From positions 181,632 to 245,631 of the forward strand of contig JAFDVZ010000002.1 of NCBI GenBank assembly GCA_018268715.1: a stretch of DNA of 64,000 bases. Reading direction: 5' to 3'. Below are positions 8,274 through 16,882 of the stretch, one piece after another (position 1 is the stretch's first letter; each line of letters begins with the position of its first letter). The translations under genes were made by a program, and so were the position numbers. The notes under the pieces are model-generated. The model ran no database searches and was not told the origin of the DNA. It worked only from the letters and a program-made list of their open reading frames with translations. The DNA comes from Acidobacteriota bacterium (GTDB lineage: Bacteria > Acidobacteriota > Terriglobia > Bryobacterales > Bryobacteraceae).

Positions 8274-10757
8274 CTATTCGCGGACGACCTTGCGCAGCTT
8301 CTTGAGGCGGCCCTTCAGTTCGTCGCTCGCCTCCTGGAGGTCGTTGTTGTCGTAGATGACGTGCGGGGTCATGAAGACGATCAGCTCCGTGCGGTCCTTA
8401 CTGTAGGAGCGGTTGCCGAAGGCGGAGCCGAGGATGGGGATCTTGTGCAGCACGGGGATGCCGGTGGAGGACATCGAGTTGCTTTCGTTGATGATGCCGC
8501 CGATGGCGATGGTGTCGCCGTCCTGCATGGTGATCTGGGTTTGGACGGAGCGCTTGGAGAAGGAGGGCGACTGGATGGCGGAGGCGGCGGTGGGAGGCTC
8601 CGGCGCGCTGACCTCCTGATTGATGATGAGGGTGACGATGCCGCTGGGATTGACGTGGGCGTTGACGTTCAGCGTGACGCCGGTCTGGCGGCTCTGGATC
8701 TGCTGGGTGAAGGTGGAGTTGCCGCTAACGGTGACGTTGCCGGCCGCCTGCGCGGTGAGGGTGGGGACTTCGTTGCCCACCGTGATGGAGGCGTTGATGC
8801 TGTCGGTGGCGATCAGGCTGGGGGCGCTGACCACTTTGGCGCGCGTGGCGTTTTCCTGGAGGTTCAGGAAGGCGAGCAGCTCCCGGCTGGCGCCGACGAA
8901 CGCTCCGGCGGAGAGGTTCACGCCGGAGCCGGCGAAGCTGCCGATGACGTCGTGCGGCGAGGAGGCGGTGTTGGCGGCGGTGAGCTTCTGAAGGAACGCC
9001 GAGACGCCGCTGGCGAAGGCTCCGGTGAGCGACACCTCGTAGATTTTCGCCTCGAGCAGGATCTGGCGGGGCGGGATGTCGATCTGGTCCATCAGGCGGA
9101 CGATGCTCTGATACTGGGCGGGCGTGGCCTGGATCAGCAGGGAGTTGTCCGTGGGGTTGGGGACGATGCGGGGCATCTGCTCCATGGATTGGGCGCCGCC
9201 ACGCTGGGCGTTGCCGAGGTAGGAGCCGGTGAGGTCGCCCTGGCCGCCCTGGGCTCCCGCCTGTCCGGTGGGGGCGCCGGATTGGGGATATTGCGGAGCG
9301 TAGCCGCCGTAGCCGCCCATTCCGTAACCGCCGCCGTAGGGGTTCATACCGTAGCCACCCATGCCGTAGCCGCCCATTCCATAGCCGCCCATGCCGTAGC
9401 CACCCATACCGTAGCCACCCATGCCGTAGCCCATGCCCATGCCCATGCCGCCGCCGAGGCCGCCACAGCCGCCGCCGACGCCCAGGCCGGAGTTGGAGCC
9501 GCCGATGGTTCCGCCGCCGCCTCCTCCGCCTCCGCTTCCGCCGTAGCCGCCCATGCCGTAGCCGCCCATCATGCCCATCATCCCCATCATGCCCATCATG
9601 TTCATGTACTGAGGACCGCCGTAGAAGGCTCCGTATAACTGCATGAGCGACATGCCCAAGCATTCGGCGCGGCCGTACTTCACGCGGTAGACGTAGGTGT
9701 CCATGGCGCCGCCGGAGCTCTTGATGGGAACGTCGAGCTTACGCACCCAGGTTTCCACCGTGTCGAAGGCGCCGGGGTTCGGGGCGACGGCGATGATCGT
9801 GTTGATGCGGTCGACGGGGAGGAATTTGATGGTGGACGATTTCTCGTTGAGCGACATGCTCTTCAGGATCGTGGTGAGCTCCTGCGCGATGTCGGAGGGC
9901 CGGCCGTTCTTGACCTCGAACAGGCGCACGCGCTGGTTGGCGAGCGTGTCGCTGTCGAACATGGCGATCAGGTCCATGGTGCGGCGCATGTTGCGGTGAC
10001 TGTCGAGGATGAACAGCAGGTTGGCCGGCGGATAGGAGATGGTCCTGGCGCCTTCGCCGATGAACTGGTCGATCACCTTGGACAGTTCCTCCACGGTGAC
10101 GTACTTGAGAAAGACCAGGTTCAGCATCGGCTGATCGTCGCTGACGATGTCCTTGGAGGACGTCTTCGATTCTGGGGCCATCGGCAAGCGCCCGATTTCG
10201 GCCAGTGGAACGATGCGGTACAGGTCGCCCACCTTGACCATGCCGGCGCCGTTGATGCGCAGGATGGTGTCGAGCAGCGAGCGGGTGTCGAGGTCCTTCA
10301 CCTCGCCGAAGGTGTTGAGGTAAACGCCGCCCTTCACGCGCGGGTCGAGGATGTAGTTGATCTTGAGCATCCGCGCGAGTTGGTCGATGACCTCGGTGAG
10401 CGACGCGTTGTGCAGGTTCAAGCCGCCCACCACGGGTTGTACGGCCTGGGTGGTGACTCCCGAGGACGCGGCCGACGTCGAGGAGGAGGACGATGTGGAC
10501 TCCTGCGCCGGCTTGGCCGCGTTCGAGGCCGGGGGAGCGGGCTGCATCGATTGCGGCGCCACCACGGTGGGCGCGGAACCTCCACCGGCCTGCGGACGCG
10601 CGGTTTGCTGCTGTTGCTGCTCCTGCTGCCGGATGGCCTCGGGCGATCCGGGCGCGGGAGGCGCCGGCGGCGCGGCCGTGCGGGTTTGCTGCTGGGCGGC
10701 GAACATCGCCGCGGCCAGACAGATGGTAATCGCTCCAACTCGTACGGGACGGGACAT
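8274..10757 (-). CDS. gspD: Type II secretion system secretin with Gly/Met/Tyr repeat insert
   Basis: The 827-residue protein starts at ATG 10757 with a signal peptide (ICLAAAMFAAQQQ), then a Pro/Gln/Ser-rich stretch. An N0-like domain carries LHNASLTEVIDQLARMLKINYILD, and N1/N2 domains contain VFLKYVTVEELSKVIDQF and RVRLFEVKNGRPSDIAQEL. The C-terminal secretin barrel includes NEVPTL and the family ending PILGSAFGNRSYSKDRTELIVFMTPHVI. Between the N domains and the barrel (about residues 380-515) sits a low-complexity segment of repeated GYGMG and GMM units, longer than in textbook secretins. It would form the outer-membrane exit channel. It is the last gene of the operon. An open extension upstream to 11150 is a shadow of the adjacent gene. 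Confidence 0.93.
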   Translation of the reverse strand: MSRPVRVGAITICLAAAMFAAQQQTRTAAPPAPPAPGSPEAIRQQEQQQQQTARPQAGGGSAPTVVAPQSMQPAPPASNAAKPAQESTSSSSSTSAASSGVTTQAVQPVVGGLNLHNASLTEVIDQLARMLKINYILDPRVKGGVYLNTFGEVKDLDTRSLLDTILRINGAGMVKVGDLYRIVPLAEIGRLPMAPESKTSSKDIVSDDQPMLNLVFLKYVTVEELSKVIDQFIGEGARTISYPPANLLFILDSHRNMRRTMDLIAMFDSDTLANQRVRLFEVKNGRPSDIAQELTTILKSMSLNEKSSTIKFLPVDRINTIIAVAPNPGAFDTVETWVRKLDVPIKSSGGAMDTYVYRVKYGRAECLGMSLMQLYGAFYGGPQYMNMMGMMGMMGMMGGYGMGGYGGSGGGGGGGGTIGGSNSGLGVGGGCGGLGGGMGMGMGYGMGGYGMGGYGMGGYGMGGYGMGGYGMNPYGGGYGMGGYGGYAPQYPQSGAPTGQAGAQGGQGDLTGSYLGNAQRGGAQSMEQMPRIVPNPTDNSLLIQATPAQYQSIVRLMDQIDIPPRQILLEAKIYEVSLTGAFASGVSAFLQKLTAANTASSPHDVIGSFAGSGVNLSAGAFVGASRELLAFLNLQENATRAKVVSAPSLIATDSINASITVGNEVPTLTAQAAGNVTVSGNSTFTQQIQSRQTGVTLNVNAHVNPSGIVTLIINQEVSAPEPPTAASAIQSPSFSKRSVQTQITMQDGDTIAIGGIINESNSMSSTGIPVLHKIPILGSAFGNRSYSKDRTELIVFMTPHVIYDNNDLQEASDELKGRLKKLRKVVRE
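9345..9434. repeat. 15-base tandem repeat inside gspD
   Basis: Six near-identical 15-base units of the form CATGCCGTAGCCGCC (plus strand) encode GGYGM repeats on the minus strand. A second Met-rich array with CCCATCAT-like units lies at about 9567-9605 and encodes GMMGMMGMM. Unit number could vary by slippage. Confidence 0.9.
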
Positions 10758-10761
10758 TCGC

Positions 10762-11181
10762 CTACTTCTCCGCTTTTCGCAACTGTTCGAGGACGGCCTT
10801 CTCCTTGGGCGAAAGCTCGGACTTCCTGGTGGTCCACACGCGCTTGCCCATGGGCGTGGCCTGTTCGAACCGGACCGAGTCGCCCAGGTCGACGGCCTTG
10901 ATCTCGGCGGCCTTGGGCGCTTCGGCGGAGGCCGCGGACGGGGCGCCCACGGGGGATCCGGCGCCGGCCGAGGATTCGAGCACGCGGGAGACTCCGAACG
11001 GAGTCTGCCGGTAGAGCCAGACCTTGCCGTCGGCGTCCTTGGCGCGATACACGCGCGGGCCCACCAGTTCGGCGTCGGCGGGAATCGTGACGGGCGGGGC
11101 GTGCTTGGGGGCCGGAGCGGCCTTCTTCTCATCCGCCGCCAGAAGCGCAAGCGGAACGATCAATAGAATACTGAATCGCAT
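10762..11181 (-). CDS. Small secreted protein of the secretion operon with two TPxG motifs
   Basis: A 139-residue protein with a signal peptide (MRFSILLIVPLALLAADEKK). Of unknown function, it lies between gspC and gspD and ends 4 bases before the secretin start. It carries the motif DG-x7-TPFG-x-S-x3-E (DG at 51-52, TPFG at 60-63) and a related second copy, QATPMGKRVW, at 107-116. The same spaced motif occurs at the C-terminus of the GspC-like protein encoded just upstream. An Ala/Pro/Ser linker joins the two copies, and the tail is lysine- and glutamate-rich. Operon position suggests a periplasmic accessory of the secretin or GspC (inference). Confidence 0.75.
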   Translation of the reverse strand: MRFSILLIVPLALLAADEKKAAPAPKHAPPVTIPADAELVGPRVYRAKDADGKVWLYRQTPFGVSRVLESSAGAGSPVGAPSAASAEAPKAAEIKAVDLGDSVRFEQATPMGKRVWTTRKSELSPKEKAVLEQLRKAEK

Positions 11182-11220
11182 TGGTTCACTCTCTCCTGAG
11201 GGCGGGCTGGACCGCCCCGA

Positions 11221-11934
11221 TTAACGGACAGGCTCCCAGCGGCAGCTTTTGCCGAACGGAGTCACGATCTCAACCTTTCGAAGCCCATCGCGGACCGTGC
11301 CGGATGGGGTGCTGTCGTTGGCCTGACAGCCGTGGTATCCGCCGCCGATGTCGCCGCCGGGGCCCTTGGCCTCCATGGCGGGAGGCGGCGCCGGAGCGGA
11401 ACTTCCGCCGGAGACGCCGGGCGCGACGCCGGCCTGGGGCGGGGCGGACTTTTCCACCAGGTCGTCGAAGTTGCGCTCCAACTTTTCGCCGTCCCAGTCG
11501 AGCACTACTTTGTCCGAGTTGAACGAGACGAGCGTGAAGGGCCCCACCTTTTCACCGGCGTGATAGGTGCGCTGCACGGCGCCCGGACGCTCGCTCATGA
11601 TGATGCTCGGCTCGCCGAGCGACATCAGGCCCTGGATTACCGGCATGGGCGGCATGGGCGGCTTCTGCTTGGGCGGATCCGGATCGATGATGACGTTCGG
11701 ATTGCGGTCCCGCGCCATCAGCATGTGCTGCGCGACGTCCAGGTAATTGGCCGCGGCCATCGGCGCGATGAGCGGCAAGGCCGGCAGCGGGGGATACGAC
11801 TTGGGCGCGATCTTCTTGCCGAGCATCGCCGCCTCACGCTCCCGGGCCGCCGTGCGGACCTCGAAGAAACGGTTCGCCACCAGGCCGAGCACGGCAATCA
11901 GCGCCAGGTTCAGGGCCATCAGCTTGCGTCTCAT
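11221..11934 (-). CDS. gspC: GspC/PilP-like inner-membrane component of the secretion system
   Basis: The 237-residue protein starts at ATG 11934, overlapping the stop of the GspM-like gene by 4 bases. One transmembrane segment (about residues 7-22) is followed by a periplasmic Pro-rich linker. A homology-region-like domain spans about residues 98-158 (IQGLMSLGEPSIIM, AGEKVGPFTLVSF, DKVVLDWDGEKL), the pattern of GspC HR and PilP domains. The C-terminal tail has two cysteines (residues 203 and 231), which could pair, and the TPFG motif (225-228) shared with the next protein. GspC normally links the inner-membrane platform to the secretin. The assignment rests on order and domain pattern. Confidence 0.72.
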   Translation of the reverse strand: MRRKLMALNLALIAVLGLVANRFFEVRTAAREREAAMLGKKIAPKSYPPLPALPLIAPMAAANYLDVAQHMLMARDRNPNVIIDPDPPKQKPPMPPMPVIQGLMSLGEPSIIMSERPGAVQRTYHAGEKVGPFTLVSFNSDKVVLDWDGEKLERNFDDLVEKSAPPQAGVAPGVSGGSSAPAPPPAMEAKGPGGDIGGGYHGCQANDSTPSGTVRDGLRKVEIVTPFGKSCRWEPVR

Positions 11935-12536
11935 AGCATGCCCGGCTTCTTTTCGGGAACCAGTTTCTTCGGCACGATGCCCGATACGGCCAGGCGCACG
12001 TTCACGGTCTTCTGCTTCGGATTCGCGGCGGCGATGCGCAGGTCGCTCGAGGCCACCAGTTCGGGACGCGCGGAAAGATCGGCAAGCATCTGCACCAGTT
12101 GGTCCATGTGGCACTCGAAGCTGGCGGCCACGGTCACCTCGCCATAGGCGTCGCCGAAGGCGTGCGGCTGGCCGAGCTCGGCGCCGCGGATTTCGACGGC
12201 GGGCGACTGGGCGTTGGCGATCTTGCGGATGATTTCGAGCACCTGCTCCTGCGCCTGATTGGCGGTGTCGGCCACGATCAGGCCTTTCTCGCGAACCGCC
12301 AGTTCCGTGGAGGCCTGCTTCAGCACCTGATCCTTGCCCGGCACACGGGCCACGCTTTGCCGCATCCGTTCGAGCATGAGTTCGGCTTCCGGAATCGTCG
12401 CGGCCTTGGAGGCTCCCACCACCGCGGGAGCAGCCGTCCGCGAAGTAGATAAGACGTACAGGACGGCCAAAAGGACGGCGGCGCCGAGCAGCAGAAGCGC
12501 GCGGCGGTCGCGCGATTTGTCGCTTGCGAGCTTCAT
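11931..12536 (-). CDS. gspM: GspM/PilO-like inner-membrane component
   Basis: A 201-residue bitopic protein: a short basic cytoplasmic tail, one transmembrane segment (about residues 13-30), a coiled-coil-like stretch with LMLERMRQSVARVPGKDQVLKQA, and a C-terminal ferredoxin-like domain (VTVAASFECHMDQLVQMLADL). This is the architecture of GspM and PilO. It is flanked by a GspL-like gene (4-base overlap) and a GspC-like gene (4-base overlap), as expected for the assembly platform. Confidence 0.75.
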   Translation of the reverse strand: MKLASDKSRDRRALLLLGAAVLLAVLYVLSTSRTAAPAVVGASKAATIPEAELMLERMRQSVARVPGKDQVLKQASTELAVREKGLIVADTANQAQEQVLEIIRKIANAQSPAVEIRGAELGQPHAFGDAYGEVTVAASFECHMDQLVQMLADLSARPELVASSDLRIAAANPKQKTVNVRLAVSGIVPKKLVPEKKPGML

Positions 12537-13855
12537 CGCGCGCCCCCTTCCCGCCGGGTGCGGATGGCGAACACTTCGCCGTTCTGAATGCGCGACATGG
12601 GAGCGCCGAATTCGGAGCCTTCAAACAGCGGCGACTTGTCGATCAGCTTCAGCAGGCCGGCTGCTTGCGGCGCTTCTCCGCTGAGCCGCGCGGCGTCGCG
12701 ATTCAGCTCGAGGGAGGAGATCCAGGCCGGAGGCTCCAGGATGCGGGTGAGTTCGGCGAGCGCGTCCAGGTCGTCGCGCGTCTGTTTGCGAAAGCGGTCG
12801 AGCAGCACGGCGTGGGCGCGGGCCGTCTCAATCGCCTTATCCATCTGCATGGGCTTGCGGGCGTCGGGCTCCAGGCGTTTGATCTCGGTCTGGAGGCTGG
12901 CCAGATACTGGCGGTCCTCATAGGACGAGTAGGCGAACAGACCGCCGGCGCTCGCGAGCAGAAGCACGCCCAGCACGATGGGCGCGATGTACATGCCCCG
13001 GGCGCCGGCGGCGCGCATCGATTCGGGCAGCAGATTCACGTGCAGGCCGAGCCGCGGACAGGCCGCCGCGATGGCGGTGACATAGGAGAGCGCACCGGCG
13101 CCCACGTCGAACCCTTCCGGCGCGCGCCTGGGACGGGGCGCCAGTTCGGCGACGCTCGAAACGGGCGTGTCGACGGGCAGACGGAGCTCGGACAGCGCCA
13201 TGGAGCGGGCACGTTCGGCGAAGGCGTCCGAGGGGATGTCGAACGCCGCGGAAAACAGCGGCCGGGCGGGGCTTTCGCCGTACGCTTCCATCTCCTCGCC
13301 GTCTTCCACCACGGCGAGGAATCCTTCCGCGGCCGGAGCGCCGAGCAGGCGGAGACTGGCGTAGAGGGCGGCGGCCGAGAAGGTGAGCGACGCCACCTTG
13401 ACGCCCGCTTCGGCGAACAGTCCCATGTAGCGGTCAATTACCTCGCGGCGGGTGACGCCGATGAGCACGTTCGCGCCGTCGTCCATGCGGGCCCAGCCGT
13501 GAACGGCCTCGTCCTCGGGGAACGGGTGCAGGCCGTCGAGCTGAAAGGAGATGGCCTGTGGAAGGTCGCTGTCGGAGACGCCGGGCATGGCGATGTGGCG
13601 GACGATGACGTCGCGCCGGGGCAGCAGCACGGTGGCGGCCAGATGGGACCCGCCCAGGCTTTCGAGAAAGCGCGAATAGTCCGCGCCCCATTCGGCCGCG
13701 GGCCGTTCGGCGAAACGCTCGATGCGCAGCGCGCCGAGCGGCTCCACGCCGTTCGGGCGGACCTTGACCACGGTGACGCGGAGATCGCGATCGCCGATCT
13801 CGATGCCTACGCCGGAACCGATGGCCAGCCACTTCCTGTATTCGTTGGACGCCAT
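12533..13855 (-). CDS. gspL: GspL-like platform protein (PilM-like plus PilN-like regions)
   Basis: The 440-residue protein has an N-terminal actin-like region of about 290 residues (GVGIEIGDRDLRVTVVKV, the VRHIAMPGVSDSDLPQAISFQLD region, and VLIGVTRREVIDRY). A single transmembrane segment (about 300-315, IAPIVLGVLLLASAGGLFAY) and a periplasmic coiled coil plus ferredoxin-like domain follow. This equals a PilM+PilN fusion, which is how GspL is built. It overlaps the GspM-like gene by 4 bases. GspL normally contacts the GspE ATPase. Confidence 0.82.
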   Translation of the reverse strand: MASNEYRKWLAIGSGVGIEIGDRDLRVTVVKVRPNGVEPLGALRIERFAERPAAEWGADYSRFLESLGGSHLAATVLLPRRDVIVRHIAMPGVSDSDLPQAISFQLDGLHPFPEDEAVHGWARMDDGANVLIGVTRREVIDRYMGLFAEAGVKVASLTFSAAALYASLRLLGAPAAEGFLAVVEDGEEMEAYGESPARPLFSAAFDIPSDAFAERARSMALSELRLPVDTPVSSVAELAPRPRRAPEGFDVGAGALSYVTAIAAACPRLGLHVNLLPESMRAAGARGMYIAPIVLGVLLLASAGGLFAYSSYEDRQYLASLQTEIKRLEPDARKPMQMDKAIETARAHAVLLDRFRKQTRDDLDALAELTRILEPPAWISSLELNRDAARLSGEAPQAAGLLKLIDKSPLFEGSEFGAPMSRIQNGEVFAIRTRREGGAR

Positions 13856-13858
13856 TAT

Positions 13859-14851
13859 CTAGAAGGGGATCACCCCGGGCGACCACGCGTCGTCATACCA
13901 GCGCAACACGTGAAAGGGGGGATCGAACTTTCCGGGATCGAGGAATTTCACCACCGCCGCCACCGTCCGGCGAACGTCGGAGAGCTGGCCGTTGGGCAGG
14001 CGCACACGCGCTGTCGCGCGCAGGGTCCAGATGCTCGCGCCGGAGACGCCCAGGCGCGTCGACGCCGGCTCGACGCCCGCGATCAGGGGACGCAGCTCGT
14101 CGATGCTCTTGAACGGCTTGACGGTTCTGAGGCGCACGATTTCGCGGACGGCCGCCGGATTCAATCCGAGCGATTCGAGCAGCGCGGGCGCGGCCGTGTT
14201 GGCGTCGATGGTGCTGCCCGCGCCCCACACGGTCAAGCAGTCCCGAAGGCCGCCTCGGGGAATGAGGCGGCCGGAAGGATCGCGGTCGAACCGGCCGAAA
14301 AAGATGTCCGGCGTCATCCCTGGCACAAGGAGTATTTCCTCTAACTCTTCCAATGACGCGTTCCGGGGCCGGAAAGACGAACCGCTATCCGAAGTTATCC
14401 CGCCGTTGGGGTCGACGGGTCCGCGATAGGAGACGATGCCTTGGGCGATGGCCTCGGCGCGGGGGGCTTCGACGCCCAGGGTGAACATGAGGTGGGCGAT
14501 CTCCTGGTCCTTGGCGAAGTTGATGTTCAGCTTGCCGGCTTCCGGGATCACCTCCACCAGGACGTCGCCGCTCGGGTAGGAGTAACGGATGTAGGGCATG
14601 GGCGGCTTGTAGTAGCGCGGGGACCCGTCGGGGTTGGCGTAGCCGCCCCACATGCCCCAGAACACCCATAGAATGGCCCGGTCGACGGAACCGGAGGCGA
14701 GATAGTAGGCGCGCAGGCTGTCAGTGGCGGTGGAGGCGCGCTCCATTTCTCCGCGCACGGTGACGGCGACGGAATAGGCGATGGCCGAAAGCGCCACCGA
14801 CATCCACAGGACGGCGAGAAGCGCGCCGCCGCGCTGGCTCTTAGTCCGCAT
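13859..14851 (-). CDS. gspK: Minor pseudopilin GspK
   Basis: A 330-residue protein with a prepilin-type N-terminus (QRGGALLAVLWMSVALSAIAY), where cleavage would follow the glycine. The large globular part contains the GspK pattern: LNINFAKDQEIAHLMFTLGV, then an insert region with SLEELEEILLVPGMTPDIF, and helix-hairpin-helix-like repeats (LNPAAVREIVRLRTVKPFKSIDELRPLI). GspK caps the pseudopilus tip. It lacks the Glu5 of the other pseudopilins, as is normal for K. It overlaps gspJ by 11 bases. Confidence 0.9.
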   Translation of the reverse strand: MRTKSQRGGALLAVLWMSVALSAIAYSVAVTVRGEMERASTATDSLRAYYLASGSVDRAILWVFWGMWGGYANPDGSPRYYKPPMPYIRYSYPSGDVLVEVIPEAGKLNINFAKDQEIAHLMFTLGVEAPRAEAIAQGIVSYRGPVDPNGGITSDSGSSFRPRNASLEELEEILLVPGMTPDIFFGRFDRDPSGRLIPRGGLRDCLTVWGAGSTIDANTAAPALLESLGLNPAAVREIVRLRTVKPFKSIDELRPLIAGVEPASTRLGVSGASIWTLRATARVRLPNGQLSDVRRTVAAVVKFLDPGKFDPPFHVLRWYDDAWSPGVIPF

Positions 14852-15563
14852 ACGGCCCCAGAACCCACTTGTTGACGCGAATCGGCGCGGTGACGGTCAG
14901 CACCTGGAGCTTGGACGGATCGGGATCGAGCGGCGCCATCTCGATGCGGACGCCGGAGGGCAGCAGGTCGGGCAGCGGCCACATGGGGATCCAGCGCTCG
15001 AACTCCGGCGCGGGCAGCGTGCGGCGATAGATAAAGCGGCAGTAGGCCAGCTTGTCGGCGAGCACGAAGGAGGCGGATCCCACCTCGATTTCGGGGAAGA
15101 CGGGCAGCGGCGCCACACCTTCCATGGGCGGCGCCATGCCCGTGCATAACGCCGAGGCCATGTAGGGGCCGCCGTACATGCGCTCGTTCACCACCAGGCG
15201 CACGCCGCGATCGTGCTCGCCCGGAATCACCTTGAACTCGAGCAGGCGGGGGTAGCCGCGGGCCGCCTCCGCCAGGGTGTAGCTGGACACGAAGCGCATG
15301 TGGTCCGGCTGGCCTTCAAAGACGACGAACTTGGGACCCATCAGACTGCCGCATCCGGCGGTGACCGGCATCAGGCCCGCGATCTGAGAGAGGATGATCT
15401 TCTGAACGCCGATCGCCTTGCGGTTGGCCACCAGCTTTTCGTTCGTCTTGCCCATGGCGTTCAGGCCAATGCGCATCGCCATCAACATGCCGACCGAGAT
15501 GAAGCTGACCAGGGTGATGGCCACCAGCAGTTCGACCAGCGTCGTGCCGCGTTCGTTCCTCAT
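14841..15563 (-). CDS. gspJ: Minor pseudopilin GspJ-like
   Basis: A 240-residue prepilin-like protein with the type III signal ERGTTLVELLVAITLVSFISVGML; cleavage would follow the glycine and Glu5 is present. The size and position (between I and K) match GspJ. The globular part contains CGSLMGPKFVVFEGQPDHMRF and a C-terminal beta-rich region. It overlaps gspI by 4 bases. Confidence 0.82.
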   Translation of the reverse strand: MRNERGTTLVELLVAITLVSFISVGMLMAMRIGLNAMGKTNEKLVANRKAIGVQKIILSQIAGLMPVTAGCGSLMGPKFVVFEGQPDHMRFVSSYTLAEAARGYPRLLEFKVIPGEHDRGVRLVVNERMYGGPYMASALCTGMAPPMEGVAPLPVFPEIEVGSASFVLADKLAYCRFIYRRTLPAPEFERWIPMWPLPDLLPSGVRIEMAPLDPDPSKLQVLTVTAPIRVNKWVLGPYAD

Positions 15564-15985
15564 TGGATGCGTCCTACATCCTCAGGCCGCATGACGCCGC
15601 GACGGTAGCCGTCGAGGGCGTAAACGCGCTGGCCGGAGGGCGTCCGCCACCAGACCTGCAGGTCGATGCGTTCGAGCACGTTGGTTCCGGGACCCGCGCC
15701 GGGCGGCGCTTCGAACACGCGCACGGTGGCGCGCCAGCCGGCTTCCGGCCACCCGGTGAGCGCGGGGTCCAGGCGGCCCTGGATCTCGGAGTTGTGGGGC
15801 AGGCGCGAATCGAGCAGCAGCTCGTCCATCCTGGCGCGGGCGGCGAGCGCGGCGCGGTCATTGTCGGTGAGCTTGCTGGCCGAACGGAGCGACGTGGACA
15901 GGTTCGACAACAGCGCCGTGACGGCGAGCGCCATGATCATGGTGGCCACCAACGCTTCGAGCAATGTGAATCCGCGCTGCTTCAT
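15560..15985 (-). CDS. gspI: Minor pseudopilin GspI-like
   Basis: A 141-residue prepilin-like protein starting MKQRGFTLLEALVATMIMAL, with the classical G-F cleavage site and Glu5. The short globular domain includes ARARMDELLLDSRL, similar to the GspI pattern (AxxxMexll). It overlaps both neighbours by 4 bases, indicating translational coupling. Confidence 0.85.
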   Translation of the reverse strand: MKQRGFTLLEALVATMIMALAVTALLSNLSTSLRSASKLTDNDRAALAARARMDELLLDSRLPHNSEIQGRLDPALTGWPEAGWRATVRVFEAPPGAGPGTNVLERIDLQVWWRTPSGQRVYALDGYRRGVMRPEDVGRIQ

Positions 15986-16461
15986 TGGGCGGCCGGCTTT
16001 TCGATGTGGGCGACGCCGGTGATGCTGTCGAGCGAGATGAGGCGCTGGGAGCCGCGGCGGTTGGCGATGCGGATGGCGATGCGAGGCGGCGCTCCGCCGG
16101 GGTAGAGCAGGAAGCGGCGGGGCAGGAGGGGGTCCACGGGTTCGGCCGGCAGGACGTCGGCGATCTTCACGCCGTCCTCCAGATGGTAGCGTTTCTGGTA
16201 GTTCTCGCCGGCAAGTTCGAGCGTGTTGTCGGAACGGCTGATCGAAAGCTCCATCATGCGCTGCGTGCGTTCGGTGCGGTTCACCGCGGTCTGCAGGAAG
16301 GCGGCGACGGTGTCGGCGGCGGTGGCCAGGCGCAGCGCGTCAAGACCCGCGCCCACCGCGGGGAACGCCACGCCGGCCAGGATGGCGATGAGCGCCACCA
16401 CGATCAGCATCTCAATGAGGCTGACGCCGCGACGCCTACTTCCAACTGACGATGTCGGCAC
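15982..16461 (-). CDS. gspH: Pseudopilin GspH-like
   Basis: A 159-residue prepilin-like protein with the signal RRRGVSLIEMLIVVALIAILAG, then the hydrophobic helix and a beta-rich domain (DTVAAFLQTAVNRTERTQRMMELSI), as in GspH/FimT proteins. It overlaps gspG by 26 bases. Assignment to H rests on size, the FimT-like helix and operon position. Confidence 0.8.
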   Translation of the reverse strand: MPTSSVGSRRRGVSLIEMLIVVALIAILAGVAFPAVGAGLDALRLATAADTVAAFLQTAVNRTERTQRMMELSISRSDNTLELAGENYQKRYHLEDGVKIADVLPAEPVDPLLPRRFLLYPGGAPPRIAIRIANRRGSQRLISLDSITGVAHIEKPAAQ

Positions 16462-16882
16462 TATTCCCCTCGCCGCCGGGCTGCCGGTCTTCGCCGAGCG
16501 AGACGATGTCCGGCTCGTCGCCGTGCTCGCCGGGGTACTTGTACAGATAGGGCTGGCCCCACGGATCGAGCGGGATTTCCTTGGGGATGTAGGGGCCGTC
16601 CCAGTTCGCGACGCCTTCGGGCTTGGCGCGCAATGCGGAAAGGCCCTCTTCGGTGGTCGGGTAGGTTCCGGTGTGGAGCTTGTAAAGGCCCAGCGCCGTC
16701 ACGAAGCTTTCAATCTGCGCCTTGGCGATTTTGGGTTTCGCCGAATTGCCCTGCTTGATGACGTTCATGCCGACGATGCCCACAATGAGGCCGATGATCA
16801 CGACGACCACCAGCATCTCGATCAGGGTCACGCCCGATTGGCCTTTTCTGCGTCTGCGCTGCTGCTTGTTTTCTTCGTTCAT
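16436..16882 (-). CDS. gspG: Major pseudopilin GspG
   Basis: A 148-residue protein starting at ATG 16882. After a basic leader rich in Lys/Arg comes SGVTLIEMLVVVVIIGLIVG with Glu5. The GspG hallmark C-terminus follows: YPTTEEGLSALRAKP, DGPYIPKEIPLDPWGQPYLY and the calcium-site-like GEHGDEPDIVSLGEDR. It would form the pseudopilus shaft. The ATG overlaps the gspF stop. A longer open frame upstream to 17347 is a shadow of gspF. Confidence 0.95.
   Translation of the reverse strand: MNEENKQQRRRRKGQSGVTLIEMLVVVVIIGLIVGIVGMNVIKQGNSAKPKIAKAQIESFVTALGLYKLHTGTYPTTEEGLSALRAKPEGVANWDGPYIPKEIPLDPWGQPYLYKYPGEHGDEPDIVSLGEDRQPGGEGNSADIVSWK

Noticed and set aside
9345..9434. Regular short repeats that could suggest a CRISPR array
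   Set aside because: Units are 15 bases, directly adjacent with no spacers, and keep the secretin reading frame.
8361..9638. Plus-strand frame opposite gspD with His/Ala/Val repeats
   Set aside because: Repeats come from the GYGM-coding DNA read backwards; no independent evidence of coding.
12524..14344. Long plus-strand frame opposite gspL and gspK
   Set aside because: Composition and lack of domains mark it as antisense shadow.
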